The notes: generated by a model from the sequence alone, not told the origin. A stretch of DNA of 64,000 bases from Oscillospiraceae bacterium (GCA_009780435.1 WRAB01000013.1:1-64000), one strand, 5' to 3'; counted from the first letter of the stretch, positions 1 through 8,271 are shown. Program-made: numbers and translations.

Positions 1-127
1 CACAATGTGCGCCCCTACTCCCCCAGTCAGGCGTAGCCTGACAGCCCCCTCTGGGCGAGGGGGCCGGAGGGCAAGGGCAATCCGACCTCAGGCTTCGCTC
101 TGCCACCTCCTTTTCCAAAGGAGGCTT
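1..127. repeat. Composite block of three intergenic hairpin repeats
   Basis: Three short palindromic repeat types lie end to end. Positions 1-17 are the right half of a GGGCGCACAATGTGCGCCCC-type palindrome, also seen at 24295-24311. Positions 18-52 are a CTCCCCCAGTCAGGC-type element with a TCAGGCGTAGCCTGA hairpin; other copies are at 4016-4050 and 63659-63692. Positions 84-127 are a 'CCACCTCC...GGAGG' element with copies at 1635-1685, 23061-23107 and 63573-63620. No coding potential is apparent. Such blocks are common between genes in this kind of genome; here they mark the left border of the phage cluster. Confidence 0.8.
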
Positions 128-193
128 GGATGGGATAGAGGTATAATCAGTTCGGTTGGTTCGGGGTGGGTGTGGTAGGATGATAGTGTGGAG

Positions 194-219
194 AAGAACG
201 CAGGGGGCGTTCTTTTTTT
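194..219 (+). terminator. Rho-independent terminator upstream of the portal gene
   Basis: An 8-bp stem (AAGAACGC at 194-201 with GCGTTCTT at 207-214) is followed by a run of T to 219. It isolates the phage structural operon from upstream transcription, or ends an upstream gene outside the window. Confidence 0.65.
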
Positions 220-245
220 ATTTGTGTGTTAGGAGGGCGAGGCAT

Positions 246-1595
246 ATGGCACTTGTAATCGGTGGAAGTTCTTGGGAGGAGATTCTGGCCCAAGAGCTGG
301 GACGGTTTCTGCAATCGACCCGGCGGCAAGAGATGCTGACAGGGGAGCGGTACTACCAGGGGCGGCACGATATTTTGGAGCGAAAGAAGACCGTTGTGGG
401 GCCGGGAGGCAGGCAGGAGGAGTGTAAACACCTGCTCAACAGCCGGGTAGTGGATAATCAGTACGCCCGGGTGGTGGATCAGAAGGTGAGCTACCTCCTG
501 GGGCGGCCCGTCACGGTGGAGACGGATCGACGGGAGTTTCTGGGGGAGCTGAACGGCATCTTCGGGCCGAAGTTCCATCGGCGGTTCCGGCTGGTGGGGG
601 AGGATGCGCTCAGCTGCGGAATCGGGTGGTTACACCCCTGCTATGATCGGCGGGGGGTGTTGCAGTTTCGGCGGATTGCGCCCTGGGAGATACTCCCGTT
701 TTGGGCGGACGATGCCCGGAGTGAGCTAGAGGGTGCACTACGGGTCTATCAGCGGGAGCGGGGGGATTTGCCGGCGGATACGGTAGTAGAGCTGTTTGCG
801 CCGGAGGGAATTACCCGCTTTGTCTGGGAGGACGGTAACCTCCGGGTAGAGGAGGCATTCCGGCCCTATTTTTCCAGCCGGTGTGATGGGGAAGAATTGG
901 CCGGGGCCTGGCCTGGGGTGCCATTGATCCCGTTTCGGGCCGGGTTCCGAGAGATCCCACTGATTCGCCGGGTGAAGGGATTGCAGGACGGGATCAACAC
1001 CATGCTGTCGGACTTTCAGGATCGGATGGGGGAAGACACCCATCATACGGTGCTGGTGATTCGGAATTACGACGGGGAAGATTTGGGGGAGTTTCGGCGG
1101 AATCTGGCCACCTACGGGGCGGTGAAAGTCCGGGGAGACGGTGGCGATGGCGGCGGGGTGGAGACGCTTAGCGTCCAGGTGGACGCCGCTAACTTTGAGG
1201 CGATCCTAACGCTGTTGAAGCGGTCCCTGGTGGAAAACGCCAAGGGGTTTGATATCCGGGAGCTGTCCGTGGCGGGGAGCCCGAATCAGATGGCGATCCA
1301 GTCTATGTATCTGGATATGGATCTGGATGCGGGGATCATGGAGGTGGAGTTTGCGGCGGCGTTCCGGGAGCTGATGGGGTTTGTATGCGCCCATCTGGAG
1401 CGGACGGGATCACCGGGATTGTCGGCAAGTGAGGTGGATGTGATTTTTAATCGAGATGTGCTAATTAATGAGTCGGAGAGTATTGAGAACTGTATCAAGA
1501 GCCGGGATATTCTCTCGAAGGAGACGATTTTGTATCAGCATCCTTGGACCCGAGATGTAGAGCGGGAGCTTCGGCGGTTGGAGGGGGAGAGGTGA
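246..1595 (+). CDS. Phage portal protein (SPP1 gp6-like)
   Basis: This 449-aa protein resembles the SPP1-gp6 portal family, which forms the dodecameric DNA gateway at the capsid vertex and joins head to tail. Visible features are the N-terminal region with KXXXG-type repeats and the 'NSRVVDNQYARVVDQKVSYLLG' region (partial quotation: VVDQKVSYLLG), followed by the stem/crown region and a C-terminal 'ESIENCIKSRDILSKET' helix typical of the family. I start at ATG 246 because AGGAGG at 231-236 is well placed; the longer frame to 156 runs through the upstream terminator. No terminase gene lies immediately upstream, which is unusual. It is the first gene of the phage cluster. Confidence 0.85.
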   Translation: MALVIGGSSWEEILAQELGRFLQSTRRQEMLTGERYYQGRHDILERKKTVVGPGGRQEECKHLLNSRVVDNQYARVVDQKVSYLLGRPVTVETDRREFLGELNGIFGPKFHRRFRLVGEDALSCGIGWLHPCYDRRGVLQFRRIAPWEILPFWADDARSELEGALRVYQRERGDLPADTVVELFAPEGITRFVWEDGNLRVEEAFRPYFSSRCDGEELAGAWPGVPLIPFRAGFREIPLIRRVKGLQDGINTMLSDFQDRMGEDTHHTVLVIRNYDGEDLGEFRRNLATYGAVKVRGDGGDGGGVETLSVQVDAANFEAILTLLKRSLVENAKGFDIRELSVAGSPNQMAIQSMYLDMDLDAGIMEVEFAAAFRELMGFVCAHLERTGSPGLSASEVDVIFNRDVLINESESIENCIKSRDILSKETILYQHPWTRDVERELRRLEGER

Positions 1596-1634
1596 GGACT
1601 CTCCCAGGTAGTTTCGCTGACAGCCGCCTTGAAA

Positions 1635-1685
1635 CTCCCTCCGGCAGGCTATGCCTGCCACCTCCCTCAATTTGAGGGAGGCTTT
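1635..1685 (+). repeat. Two-hairpin intergenic repeat (CCACCTCCC type)
   Basis: The element begins CTCCCTCCGGCAGGC and contains two palindromes, GGCAGGCTATGCCTGCC and CTCCCTCAATTTGAGGGAG. It belongs to the same family as 84-127, 23061-23107 and 63573-63620. Here it sits inside the phage cluster, after the portal gene. Confidence 0.8.
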
Positions 1686-1753
1686 GAGATGTTGCACAAT
1701 TCCGGGGAGCGGGACACTGTGGACGCCCTCCACGCTTTGAATCGCATTTGCAC

Positions 1754-1779
1754 GGGGCGTCGAGGACGCCGCCCCCTAC
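1754..1779 (+). repeat. GGGGCGTCGAGGACGCC-type repeat
   Basis: A 26-base unit with the hairpin GGCGTCGAGGACGCC followed by GCCCCCTAC. It is identical to 3981-4006 and related to the inverted pair at 25550-25596. It lies between phage genes. Confidence 0.8.
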
Positions 1780-1851
1780 AAACCTGTTCGTTTGCGTTCG
1801 GTGGGTTTCGATAAACTGGTATTGTAGCCGGACTGGAAGTTAGGCAGAACG

Positions 1852-2124
1852 ATGAAGGAAGAGGAGGGCATGGCGTTGGCAGGTAAGATAGAGGATCTGT
1901 CTGGGATTCGGCAGGAGCTGGAGGCTATTTGGTCGGAGCTGGACAGTATGAAAGCGCCGCCACAGTTTGTGGGGGCGGAGCCGGGGCAATCCGGGAACGA
2001 GGTGTTGGAGACGGATGGATTGGAGTTTGAGGTGAAATTAAAACGGGCCAGGGCATCCGGGGATATGCTGGCGGCACTGCGGGTGAAGCAAGAGGCGGCC
2101 AAAGCCGGGATCGTGTTGTATTAG
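1852..2124 (+). CDS. Small phage hypothetical protein (possible scaffold remnant)
   Basis: A 90-aa acidic, mostly helical protein lies between the portal and major capsid genes, where PBSX-like phages encode the head scaffold or protease. It has no recognisable domain; charged heptad-like stretches (IRQELEAIWSELDSM; VKLKRARASGD) suggest a coiled coil. The start is uncertain. ATG 1852 has only a weak upstream site; an internal ATG at 1870 follows GAGGAGGGC but very closely. A scaffold role is an inference from position only. Confidence 0.55.
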   Translation: MKEEEGMALAGKIEDLSGIRQELEAIWSELDSMKAPPQFVGAEPGQSGNEVLETDGLEFEVKLKRARASGDMLAALRVKQEAAKAGIVLY

Positions 2125-2241
2125 GGCGTGGCGATATGTCCATATGCCCGGCTAGAGGTATTTCTTATCTTTTCTCCTGCCGAAGGCGAAAGAACATGCA
2201 TAGTTCCAAATTTTAAATAATAGACGAAAGGGAGTTTTATT

Positions 2242-3204
2242 ATGGCGAATCAAGTGACAGGGCTGGGAACCAGTTGGGCGCTGCCCAACTATGCGGGGGA
2301 GTTATTTTCCGCCGATGCGACCCAGACGCCGTTGCTCAGTATGACCGGTGGACTCACCGGGGGACGGCAGACGGATAATTTTGAGTTTCCCACGGCGGTG
2401 TTATACGACTATCCACAGGCGGATCAGCCGGAGATTTCGGAGCGGGAGTCTGTGACGGCGCCGGAGGCCAGTATGGCGGTACAGGAGCAAGAGAGCAATG
2501 TGGTGCAGATCCATCAAGAGGTCATTGACCTGAGTTATGTGGCCCTTAGTAATATCCATCGGATGAGCGGGCTGAATACGGCGGGACAGTCGCCCTCTTA
2601 TGAGGACGAGCGGTTGTTTCAGTTGCAGCATAAGTTGATCAAAGTTGCCCGAGATGTGGAACATAGTTTTATTAATGGCTCCTATCAGAAGGCCAGCAAT
2701 GCCGGGGAGGCCAATAAGACCCGGGGGCTTTTGGAACTCTGCTGGGATAACAGCACCATTGATGCGGGAGGCGGGGCTCTGACAGCGGGGATTTTAAGGC
2801 AACTCTATCGGGAGATGGCGGATGCGGGGGCGTATTTTAACAATATGGTGATGCTTCTGTCTGCGTATCAGAAGCAAGTGCTCACGGAGGTGTATGCCAG
2901 TCAGATGGGGTTGCGATTATCTGCTTGCCGGAATGTGGGCGGTGTGAATATTACCGAGGTGGAGACGGATTTCTTCAATATGGGTGTGGTTTGGAATCGG
3001 TTTGTGCCGGCGGATACGATCCTGATTGTAGATGTGGCCCATATTGCGCCTGTGTTCCAGGTGGTACCCGGAAAAGGCGTGCTGTTCACGGAGGAACTGG
3101 CCAAGACGGGGGCGTCGGAGAAGTTACAGCTCTTTGGTCAGATCGGATTGGCCCATGGGGCGGGCTTTTTACACGGGGCCATTACGGGATTAAAAACGGA
3201 GTGA
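2242..3204 (+). CDS. Major capsid protein, SU10/DUF5309-like
   Basis: This 320-aa protein matches the SU10-type major capsid family (HK97 fold), which assembles the icosahedral head. Supporting features are the N-terminal GLGTSWALPNYAGELF region, the central 'ALSNIHRMSGLNTAGQS' segment, the long helix starting VARDVEHSFINGSY, and a C-terminal beta-rich part. The start ATG has AAAGGGAG upstream. It overlaps the next gene by one base (TGATG). Its presence argues that the ancestor was a true phage rather than a pure tailocin; whether heads are still made cannot be told because terminase and protease are absent here. Confidence 0.82.
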   Translation: MANQVTGLGTSWALPNYAGELFSADATQTPLLSMTGGLTGGRQTDNFEFPTAVLYDYPQADQPEISERESVTAPEASMAVQEQESNVVQIHQEVIDLSYVALSNIHRMSGLNTAGQSPSYEDERLFQLQHKLIKVARDVEHSFINGSYQKASNAGEANKTRGLLELCWDNSTIDAGGGALTAGILRQLYREMADAGAYFNNMVMLLSAYQKQVLTEVYASQMGLRLSACRNVGGVNITEVETDFFNMGVVWNRFVPADTILIVDVAHIAPVFQVVPGKGVLFTEELAKTGASEKLQLFGQIGLAHGAGFLHGAITGLKTE

Positions 3205-3578
3205 TGAAAGAGAAACTGATTGTACGGCTGGGGGAATTGGGGATCACGCCCTCGGCAGAGGATGATCTGGCGCTGGACGCTTTGCTCCTGGGGGCGAAGC
3301 GTCGACTTTTGGCTGAGACGGGACAGAAGACGCTACCGCAGGCGCTAGAGGCGACAGTAGTGGATATGGCCGCCGGAGAGTATCTCTTTTTCCGGAGAAA
3401 CACGGGGCGCTTGGAGGGATTTGATGCGGGACAAGTGGTGCGGCAGATATCTCAAGGGGATACCAGTGTGACCTATGAGACGGCGGGAGAGAGTGGTTCG
3501 CCTTTGGATGGTCTGATTGCGCGGCTCTCTACGCCACCGCCGGAGCTGGTGGTCAAGTGGAGGCGGATACAATGGTGA
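3204..3578 (+). CDS. Phage head-tail connector protein (gp6/gp15-like)
   Basis: A 124-aa protein starts at ATG 3204 within the capsid stop codon, which indicates translational coupling. Size, mostly helical composition (LDALLLGAKRRLLAETGQ) and position immediately after the capsid gene fit the small adaptor that binds the portal in PBSX/SPP1-like heads. Sequence evidence alone is modest; the call rests mainly on gene order. Confidence 0.6.
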   Translation: MKEKLIVRLGELGITPSAEDDLALDALLLGAKRRLLAETGQKTLPQALEATVVDMAAGEYLFFRRNTGRLEGFDAGQVVRQISQGDTSVTYETAGESGSPLDGLIARLSTPPPELVVKWRRIQW

Positions 3579-3940
3579 GTGCGGCGCTGGAGCGGCTGTG
3601 GACGGATCGGTGTGATGTCTATGTCCGGGAGGGGGCAGTGGATCCGGATACGGGGCGAACCATGTTTTTGGAGCGGCAGATTTATGAGGAGTTACCCTGT
3701 CGTGTGAGTTTTCGAGTAAGCTTTGAGACGGTGAGTGCGGTGCGAGATGTTGCGGGGATTGCCAGTATGGCGGGGCAGACGGTGAAATTGTTTTTGGATC
3801 CGAATGTTCGGGTGCCTGCCGGAAGTAAGATCGTGGTGCGGCGGTTTGGGCAGGAGACGGCCTATGTGCGCAGCGGAATGCCGGCGATCTATGAGGGACA
3901 CCAGGAAATTCGAGTAGAGTTGTTCAGAAATTGGACATAG
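3572..3940 (+). CDS. Phage head closure / minor head protein (XkdH-like)
   Basis: A 122-aa beta-rich protein starts at ATG 3572, preceded by GGAGG and overlapping the connector gene by seven bases. 'RCDVYVREGAVDPDTGRT' and the later 'YEELPCRVSF' pattern are typical of head-closure (stopper) proteins of SPP1/PBSX type, which plug the connector and offer the tail docking surface. In PBSX the next genes would be xkdI, xkdJ, xkdK and xkdM; here they are 7 kb downstream. Confidence 0.6.
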   Translation: MVSAALERLWTDRCDVYVREGAVDPDTGRTMFLERQIYEELPCRVSFRVSFETVSAVRDVAGIASMAGQTVKLFLDPNVRVPAGSKIVVRRFGQETAYVRSGMPAIYEGHQEIRVELFRNWT

Positions 3941-3980
3941 CAAACCAAAGGATGCGGCGGGGGGGCTGGACAACAAATGT

Positions 3981-4050
3981 GGGGCGTCGAGGACGCCGCC
4001 CCCTACAACGTACAACTCCCCCAGTCAGGCTACGCCTGACTGCCCCCTCA
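3981..4050 (+). repeat. Tandem pair of intergenic repeats inside the phage cluster
   Basis: Positions 3981-4006 repeat exactly the GGGGCGTCGAGGACGCC-type unit of 1754-1779. Positions 4016-4050 carry the CTCCCCCAGTCAGGC-type hairpin of 18-52, with the loop strand flipped (CAGGCTACGCCTG). The block lies at the point where the sheath/tube genes are missing compared with PBSX order, so it may mark a rearrangement junction (inference). Confidence 0.8.
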
Positions 4051-4156
4051 AAACGGGGGGTAAGGTATCTTCTTCGTTTGAGAGGAAGGTGGCGCACGGC
4101 GTTGGAGGGACGGGCGGCGGTGCCGCTCTCCACGAAATATATGAGGAGGGATTTTT

Positions 4157-4579
4157 GTGCGGGACTTGTCGGCGTTTTTGCGTTGTAATGCGGCGCAGGT
4201 GGAGAATGTGCGATTTGCGGCTTCGGAGCGATTTCAAGGAGTAGATAGTCAACCTTTGGAGTGGGAGCTTCGGTGTGTGTCCTCTACGGAGGATGAGGAG
4301 ATCCGGCGGAGTGCGGTGCGTCGGGGGGACGGAGGCCGGGGGCAGGCGGTCTCCGAGACGGATGTGTCGGTGTATTTGGGGCGTCTGGCGGCTAAGTGTA
4401 CGGTGTTTCCTGACCTCCATGACGGGGCGTTGCAGGACAGCTATGGTGTCATGGGGGCGGACAATCTACTCAGGGCCATGCTGACGCCGGGAGAATATGC
4501 CGAATATTTGCGTCAGGTGCAGAAAATTTGCGGTTTTGACGTACCCTTTGATCAATTGGTGGAAGAGGCAAAAAACTGA
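4157..4579 (+). CDS. Tail assembly chaperone (XkdN-like), zero-frame product
   Basis: This 140-aa protein lies just before the tape measure gene and matches the XkdN/gpG type of tail chaperone in size and position. It starts with GTG 4157 after a strong AGGAGG. Such chaperones coat the tape measure before tube polymerisation. The gene ends in the heptamer A AAA AAC directly before TGA, and the -1 frame continues openly to 4728 (see next entry), as in lambda G/GT and P2 E/E'. Confidence 0.75.
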   Translation: MRDLSAFLRCNAAQVENVRFAASERFQGVDSQPLEWELRCVSSTEDEEIRRSAVRRGDGGRGQAVSETDVSVYLGRLAAKCTVFPDLHDGALQDSYGVMGADNLLRAMLTPGEYAEYLRQVQKICGFDVPFDQLVEEAKN

Positions 4580-4728
4580 TCCGTGAAGGTGATGGAGAGT
4601 CCTGCCTAGCGCTCTACTGTCTTCACGAATTCCATCTACTGCCCTCTGATTTCCTGCGATTGGGCAGGCGCGAGAGGGCGTTTATTGCGGCTGCGATCCA
4701 AGTGCGTGAGAAGGCGCGAAAGGGATAG
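4570..4728 (+). other. Programmed -1 frameshift site and chaperone C-terminal extension
   Basis: The slippery heptamer A AAA AAC occupies 4570-4576 in correct phase with the zero-frame codons AAA AAC, immediately before the stop TGA (4577-4579). Shifting back one base gives an uninterrupted frame from CTG at 4576 to TAG at 4726-4728, about 50 codons. The extension contains LYCLHEFHLLP and ERAFIAAAIQVREK, a pattern typical of the T-domain part of chaperone GT fusions. The fused product would be about 190 aa. This explains most of the apparent gap before the tape measure gene. Confidence 0.8.
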
Positions 4729-4901
4729 ACGGCCACTGTCTCCGGGGCGTGAGATTGGCGCTGTACGTTTGGCGGATGTACCGTCTGATTTTTACGGGGA
4801 GATCGTACGCTCCCGGAGCGGATTTGAAGAGATCGTCTTGTGTTTTCTCCTGCCGAAGGCGAGGGGAATATAGTGAGACGCTGATTTGAATGAATAACTT
4901 T

Positions 4902-4932
4902 GTACCTTCCCCGCTTTCGGCGGGGAAGGTAC
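4902..4932. repeat. Perfect hairpin GTACCTTCCCCGC / GCGGGGAAGGTAC
   Basis: Thirteen-base perfect arms surround the loop TTTCG. It lies between the frameshift product and the tape measure start. Similar CCCCGC-loop-GCGGGG hairpins occur at 38227-38263, 51403-51431 and 61661-61691. Confidence 0.75.
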
Positions 4933-4967
4933 AAAAAATAGCTGATTTGAATGTTTGGAGGTGCCGG

Positions 4968-5900
4968 GTGGCTAGTATTCAGTGCGCCATTGAGCTGTAT
5001 GACGGGGTTTCGCCGGTGTTGAGGGAGATGGTGGTGTCCTTGGAGGGGGTCTCCGGGCGGTTTACGCAATTTGCAAATGAGATGGGGGCCTTTGCGCCGG
5101 ACTCAGCGGGGTTGGAAGTCTTTGGGCAGGCGTTTTCTCGGTTGGCCGGAGAGGCCGAAGGGGCGGCAGCTGTTCTATCGGAGATTTTAACTGTAAGCCA
5201 GGGGATTTCTGGGGTGTTCTCGGAAGATGTGTTTTTGCCGTTGGTGGGTGGGGCCGGGATAGCAGTTGCTGGAATTGCAGAGATTGAGGCCGCCGCAGAG
5301 CGGTCTGCGGCTGGGATGCCTCTCGTGTTCGCGCCGGCGCTCATGCAAGTGACGGGGTTGTTTGAGGAAATGTCGGGACAGGTCCAGGGAACATTTGCCC
5401 AGGTGGGGCGTGATGCGGCCGCGGTCGCCGGTCGATTGCCGGGACATTTTGCGGGGCCGTTGGCGCAGATATCCGGGATGTTTTCGGCTATGGCGGCGTC
5501 GGCGCGGGCGTCTATGGAATCAATTGCCGGGAGCGCTGCGGCGGCTGTGCGGGCAGTGAATCAGGTGTCTGCCGCGGCGTCTCGGGCGAGTGCGGCGCCG
5601 ATGGTGGTGAATCAGGCATCCACCGCGGCGTCTCAGGCGAGTGTGCTACCCATGGAGGTCAACGGTGGGGGCGGAGTCGTACCTATGGCGATGATCCAGC
5701 CGATGGGCCTGGAACTGCCGGAGCCGGAGGTGTATTGGAGCAGAGAAATCCAACCCATGGGAATGCCGCCTGCGGTGACGGTGACAGTACACAATGAGAA
5801 CCATATTTCCTCGGAGGCAGATGTGGAGGCGGTGCTTCGGACGTTGGAGATGCGGCTCTCTGACGCTGTGGTCAGCTCTGTGGAAGGGGTGTATGCGTGA
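4968..5900 (+). CDS. Very short tail tape measure protein
   Basis: This 310-aa protein occupies the tape measure position between the chaperone/frameshift gene and the LysM baseplate gene. The N-terminus (IELYDGVSPVLREM, then FTQFANEMG) matches the first helices of Firmicutes phage tape measures. The middle is Ala/Gly-rich and helical, and the C-terminus has a VTVTVHNENHISSEADVE segment. I choose GTG 4968 because GGAGG precedes it; the longer frame to ATG 4890 would translate through the hairpin at 4902-4932. PBSX-type tape measures exceed 1000 aa, so the tail, if built, would be very short. No transmembrane or peptidase insert is seen. Confidence 0.65.
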   Translation: MASIQCAIELYDGVSPVLREMVVSLEGVSGRFTQFANEMGAFAPDSAGLEVFGQAFSRLAGEAEGAAAVLSEILTVSQGISGVFSEDVFLPLVGGAGIAVAGIAEIEAAAERSAAGMPLVFAPALMQVTGLFEEMSGQVQGTFAQVGRDAAAVAGRLPGHFAGPLAQISGMFSAMAASARASMESIAGSAAAAVRAVNQVSAAASRASAAPMVVNQASTAASQASVLPMEVNGGGGVVPMAMIQPMGLELPEPEVYWSREIQPMGMPPAVTVTVHNENHISSEADVEAVLRTLEMRLSDAVVSSVEGVYA

Positions 5901-6625
5901 GATTGCACAAGGTTTTAGGCGGAGAGTCGAGGCTTGTCCAGGTTCCCGGCAGCAGTGCTGCCGGTGGGGTTCAGGTGTATGTGGATGGGCTCCTTATGCC
6001 GATTGCGCCGAGGCAGATTTTGACCCGGTATCGGGGGCGGAATCAGCGGACGGCGCTGTTGGATGGTGGTGAGGCGACCCATCTGCGGACCGGATCTGGG
6101 GCAGAGGTGTCGATAGAACTCTGTCTGCCGCGGCGGGTATTACCCTTTGCCCGGTATGGTGCCAGGGGGTTTCAGGCACCAGAGATTTTTTTGGAGCGGT
6201 TTTTGGATCTGAGACAGATGCGGCGGCCTTTTCGATTTATTACGGCGCAGATATTGCCGGGGCGGGGGATTTTGGCCGATACGAACCTGCGGGTCTCTCT
6301 GGAGGATTTTGAGGTCAAGGAGAGTGCGGAGGAGGGGGGCGACCTGATCGTACAGATGACCATGCGGGAGTATCAGGCCTATGCGGCGACCCGGGTGGCG
6401 GTGGAGGATCAGAGCATTGTTTTTGAATGGCCGGTTCGGGAGACGGACAATCGACCACAGCATACCACGCACACGGTAGTGCGGGGAGATACCCTCTGGG
6501 GGATCGCCCGGCGGTTTCTGGGGGACGGGCGGCGATATCGGGAGATATTTGATCTCAACCGGGATCAGATATCCAACCCCAATTTGATTTTTCCGGGGCA
6601 GGTATTACAATTGCCAGCGGCATAG
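5897..6625 (+). CDS. LysM-containing baseplate hub protein (XkdP-like)
   Basis: A 242-aa protein starts at GTG 5897, overlapping the tape measure stop. The N-terminal part is the gp53-like hub adaptor region, and the last 50 residues are a LysM domain (HTVVRGDTLWGIARRFLGDG ... NLIFPGQVLQLP). XkdP joins tube, hub and peptidoglycan-binding activity at the baseplate of PBSX-like contractile tails. Gene order with XkdQ, R, S, T and U downstream is standard. Confidence 0.85.
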   Translation: MRLHKVLGGESRLVQVPGSSAAGGVQVYVDGLLMPIAPRQILTRYRGRNQRTALLDGGEATHLRTGSGAEVSIELCLPRRVLPFARYGARGFQAPEIFLERFLDLRQMRRPFRFITAQILPGRGILADTNLRVSLEDFEVKESAEEGGDLIVQMTMREYQAYAATRVAVEDQSIVFEWPVRETDNRPQHTTHTVVRGDTLWGIARRFLGDGRRYREIFDLNRDQISNPNLIFPGQVLQLPAA

Positions 6626-6687
6626 AGGGAGAGTGATGAGAGATAGAGCGATTAGAGGTTAGTATTCAGACTCGGGAGTTTCTCTAT

Positions 6688-7605
6688 GTGCCGGTGATCG
6701 CTGATGAGATTACATTGGAACTGTGCCGGGCGGGTGCGCCGGGGAAACTTACATTTCAGGTGGTGAAAGATAGTATCATCAGTTTTCATGAGGGAGATCG
6801 GGTGGTGCTTCGGCTGGGGGAAACTGTGTGCTTTTCCGGGTTTGTCTTTTCCAAGCGGCGGCAGTATGGTGGGGTAATTGCGGTGACGGCTTATGATCAA
6901 TTGCGGTATTTGAAGAACCGGGATACTTACGTCTATGAGGATATGACCGCTACGGAGCTTTTGCAGCGGGTGGCGGCGGATTGGCGAATCCCCTGTGGGG
7001 AGTTGCGGGAGACCGGGTATCGGCTCCCCAGCAGAGTTGAGAACGGACGGCCGATTTTGGATATTTTGCAGACGGCGTTGGATTTGACCACAGAGCAGAC
7101 GGGGCAGGTGTTTGTACTTTATGACGAGGCGGGGCGGATTCGGCTCTCCCATGTGGGGGAGCTGGCGCTGGATACGTTGGTGCATACGGGGAGCATGGGG
7201 AATTTTGACTACACCTCGTCCATTGACCACGGAACGTATTCGGCGGTGCAGCTGTATCGGACAGACAGGGCGCTGGGAGAGACCGTGTTCTATGAGAGCC
7301 AGCGAGATGATTTGGTGCGGCATTGGGGGATGTTGCGTTATTTTGGCCGACTGGAAGCGGACTTGGACGGACAGACGGCGGTGGCGAATGTTCTGCAGCG
7401 GTACGGGAGAAAGACGAGGCGACTTCAGATTGTGGATGCCGTCGGGGATTTGCGGGTACGGGGCGGAAGTCTTTTGCCTGTGGATTTGTATTTGGGCGAT
7501 ATCGTCGTGGGGGAGCCTTTGATGGTGGAGCGGGTGAACCATCAGTTTTCCGAGGGAGGGCATCTCATGGAGTTGACCCTTGTGGGGGGTGAGTTTGTTG
7601 ACTGA
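6688..7605 (+). CDS. Baseplate hub protein (XkdQ-like, gp27/gpD type)
   Basis: This 305-aa protein corresponds to XkdQ, the hub ring protein (phage late control D-like fold) under the tube. The start is uncertain. GTG 6688 has GGGAG at the right distance and is adopted. The frame is open back to 6640 without ATG/GTG/TTG, and homologous sequence (LEVSIQTREFLYV) seems to continue upstream, so a non-canonical start (ATA or ATT) or a one-base error near an ATG at 6636 is possible. The C-terminal region GDLRVRGGSLLPVDL is typical of the family. Confidence 0.75.
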   Translation: MPVIADEITLELCRAGAPGKLTFQVVKDSIISFHEGDRVVLRLGETVCFSGFVFSKRRQYGGVIAVTAYDQLRYLKNRDTYVYEDMTATELLQRVAADWRIPCGELRETGYRLPSRVENGRPILDILQTALDLTTEQTGQVFVLYDEAGRIRLSHVGELALDTLVHTGSMGNFDYTSSIDHGTYSAVQLYRTDRALGETVFYESQRDDLVRHWGMLRYFGRLEADLDGQTAVANVLQRYGRKTRRLQIVDAVGDLRVRGGSLLPVDLYLGDIVVGEPLMVERVNHQFSEGGHLMELTLVGGEFVD

Positions 7606-7849
7606 GTTGTTGCAGACCATTAAACGGGCAGCTGTCGAAGCGGTGGAGGCCGGGGTGCCGTCGGCTCCCTTTGTGGGGACTGTAGTGGAGATCGAACCGC
7701 TGCAGGTGCGATTAAATCAGCGGCTGACCCTGTCGGGGAATCGGCTACTGTTTCTCGAAGAGGCGGAAGAAGTGGCTATGGAGGATCGGCTGGCACTCCT
7801 ACGGTTTGTCGGGGGGCAGCAGTATTTGGTTTTGGGACGGTTGCAGTAG
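7589..7849 (+). CDS. Baseplate protein, DUF2577 (XkdR-like)
   Basis: A small protein of about 86 aa overlaps the end of the XkdQ gene. Size, order and the beta-rich pattern (APFVGTVVEIEPLQVRLNQRLTLSG) match DUF2577/XkdR. The start may be GTG 7589 or a TTG a few codons later; the GGGGGGTGAG stretch could serve as ribosome site for either. Confidence 0.65.
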   Translation: MSLLTELLQTIKRAAVEAVEAGVPSAPFVGTVVEIEPLQVRLNQRLTLSGNRLLFLEEAEEVAMEDRLALLRFVGGQQYLVLGRLQ

Positions 7850-7872
7850 AGAGCGGAAGGAATGATCAGAGT

Positions 7873-8262
7873 ATGATTCCCAATCATAATGGGGCGGAGG
7901 CCGTGAGCCTTGGGCGGCTTGCGGAGACAACGTTTTATCTGGATGAGGAGACGGGAGAAATCCGAGGGATGACAGATGGCTATCAGGCGGCGCGGCAGGC
8001 AGCCTGGCTGATTTTGCATACGGAACGGTATGCGTTTTTGATTTATAGCTGGGAGTATGGTACCGAATTACAGGGGCTTTTGGGGTCGGCAGACAGCTTT
8101 CTCATCTCGGAGATCAAGCGGCGGGTGGCTGAAGCACTGCTGGTGGATGATCGAATTACGGGGGCATCCGGGTTTGTGTTTGAGCGGCGGCGGAATCGGA
8201 TGGAAGTGAGGTTTACAGTGCATACGATCTACGGAGATGCGGCGCTTTGGGCGGAGATTTAG
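7873..8262 (+). CDS. Baseplate wedge protein, DUF2634 (XkdS, gp25-like)
   Basis: A 129-aa protein with the gp25/lysozyme-like wedge fold signature, including QAAWLILHTERYAFLIYSWEYG and a C-terminal VRFTVHTIYGD strand. It follows XkdR by 23 bp, with GGAAGGA upstream. It is part of the conserved inner baseplate wedge of contractile tails. Confidence 0.8.
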   Translation: MIPNHNGAEAVSLGRLAETTFYLDEETGEIRGMTDGYQAARQAAWLILHTERYAFLIYSWEYGTELQGLLGSADSFLISEIKRRVAEALLVDDRITGASGFVFERRRNRMEVRFTVHTIYGDAALWAEI

Positions 8263-8271
8263 GAGGACGAG

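Noticed and set aside
6652..7620. Long minus-strand ORF (322 codons)
   Set aside because: It mirrors the XkdQ gene; its composition (Pro, His, Arg, Ile-rich) is typical of an antisense shadow and it has no ribosome site.
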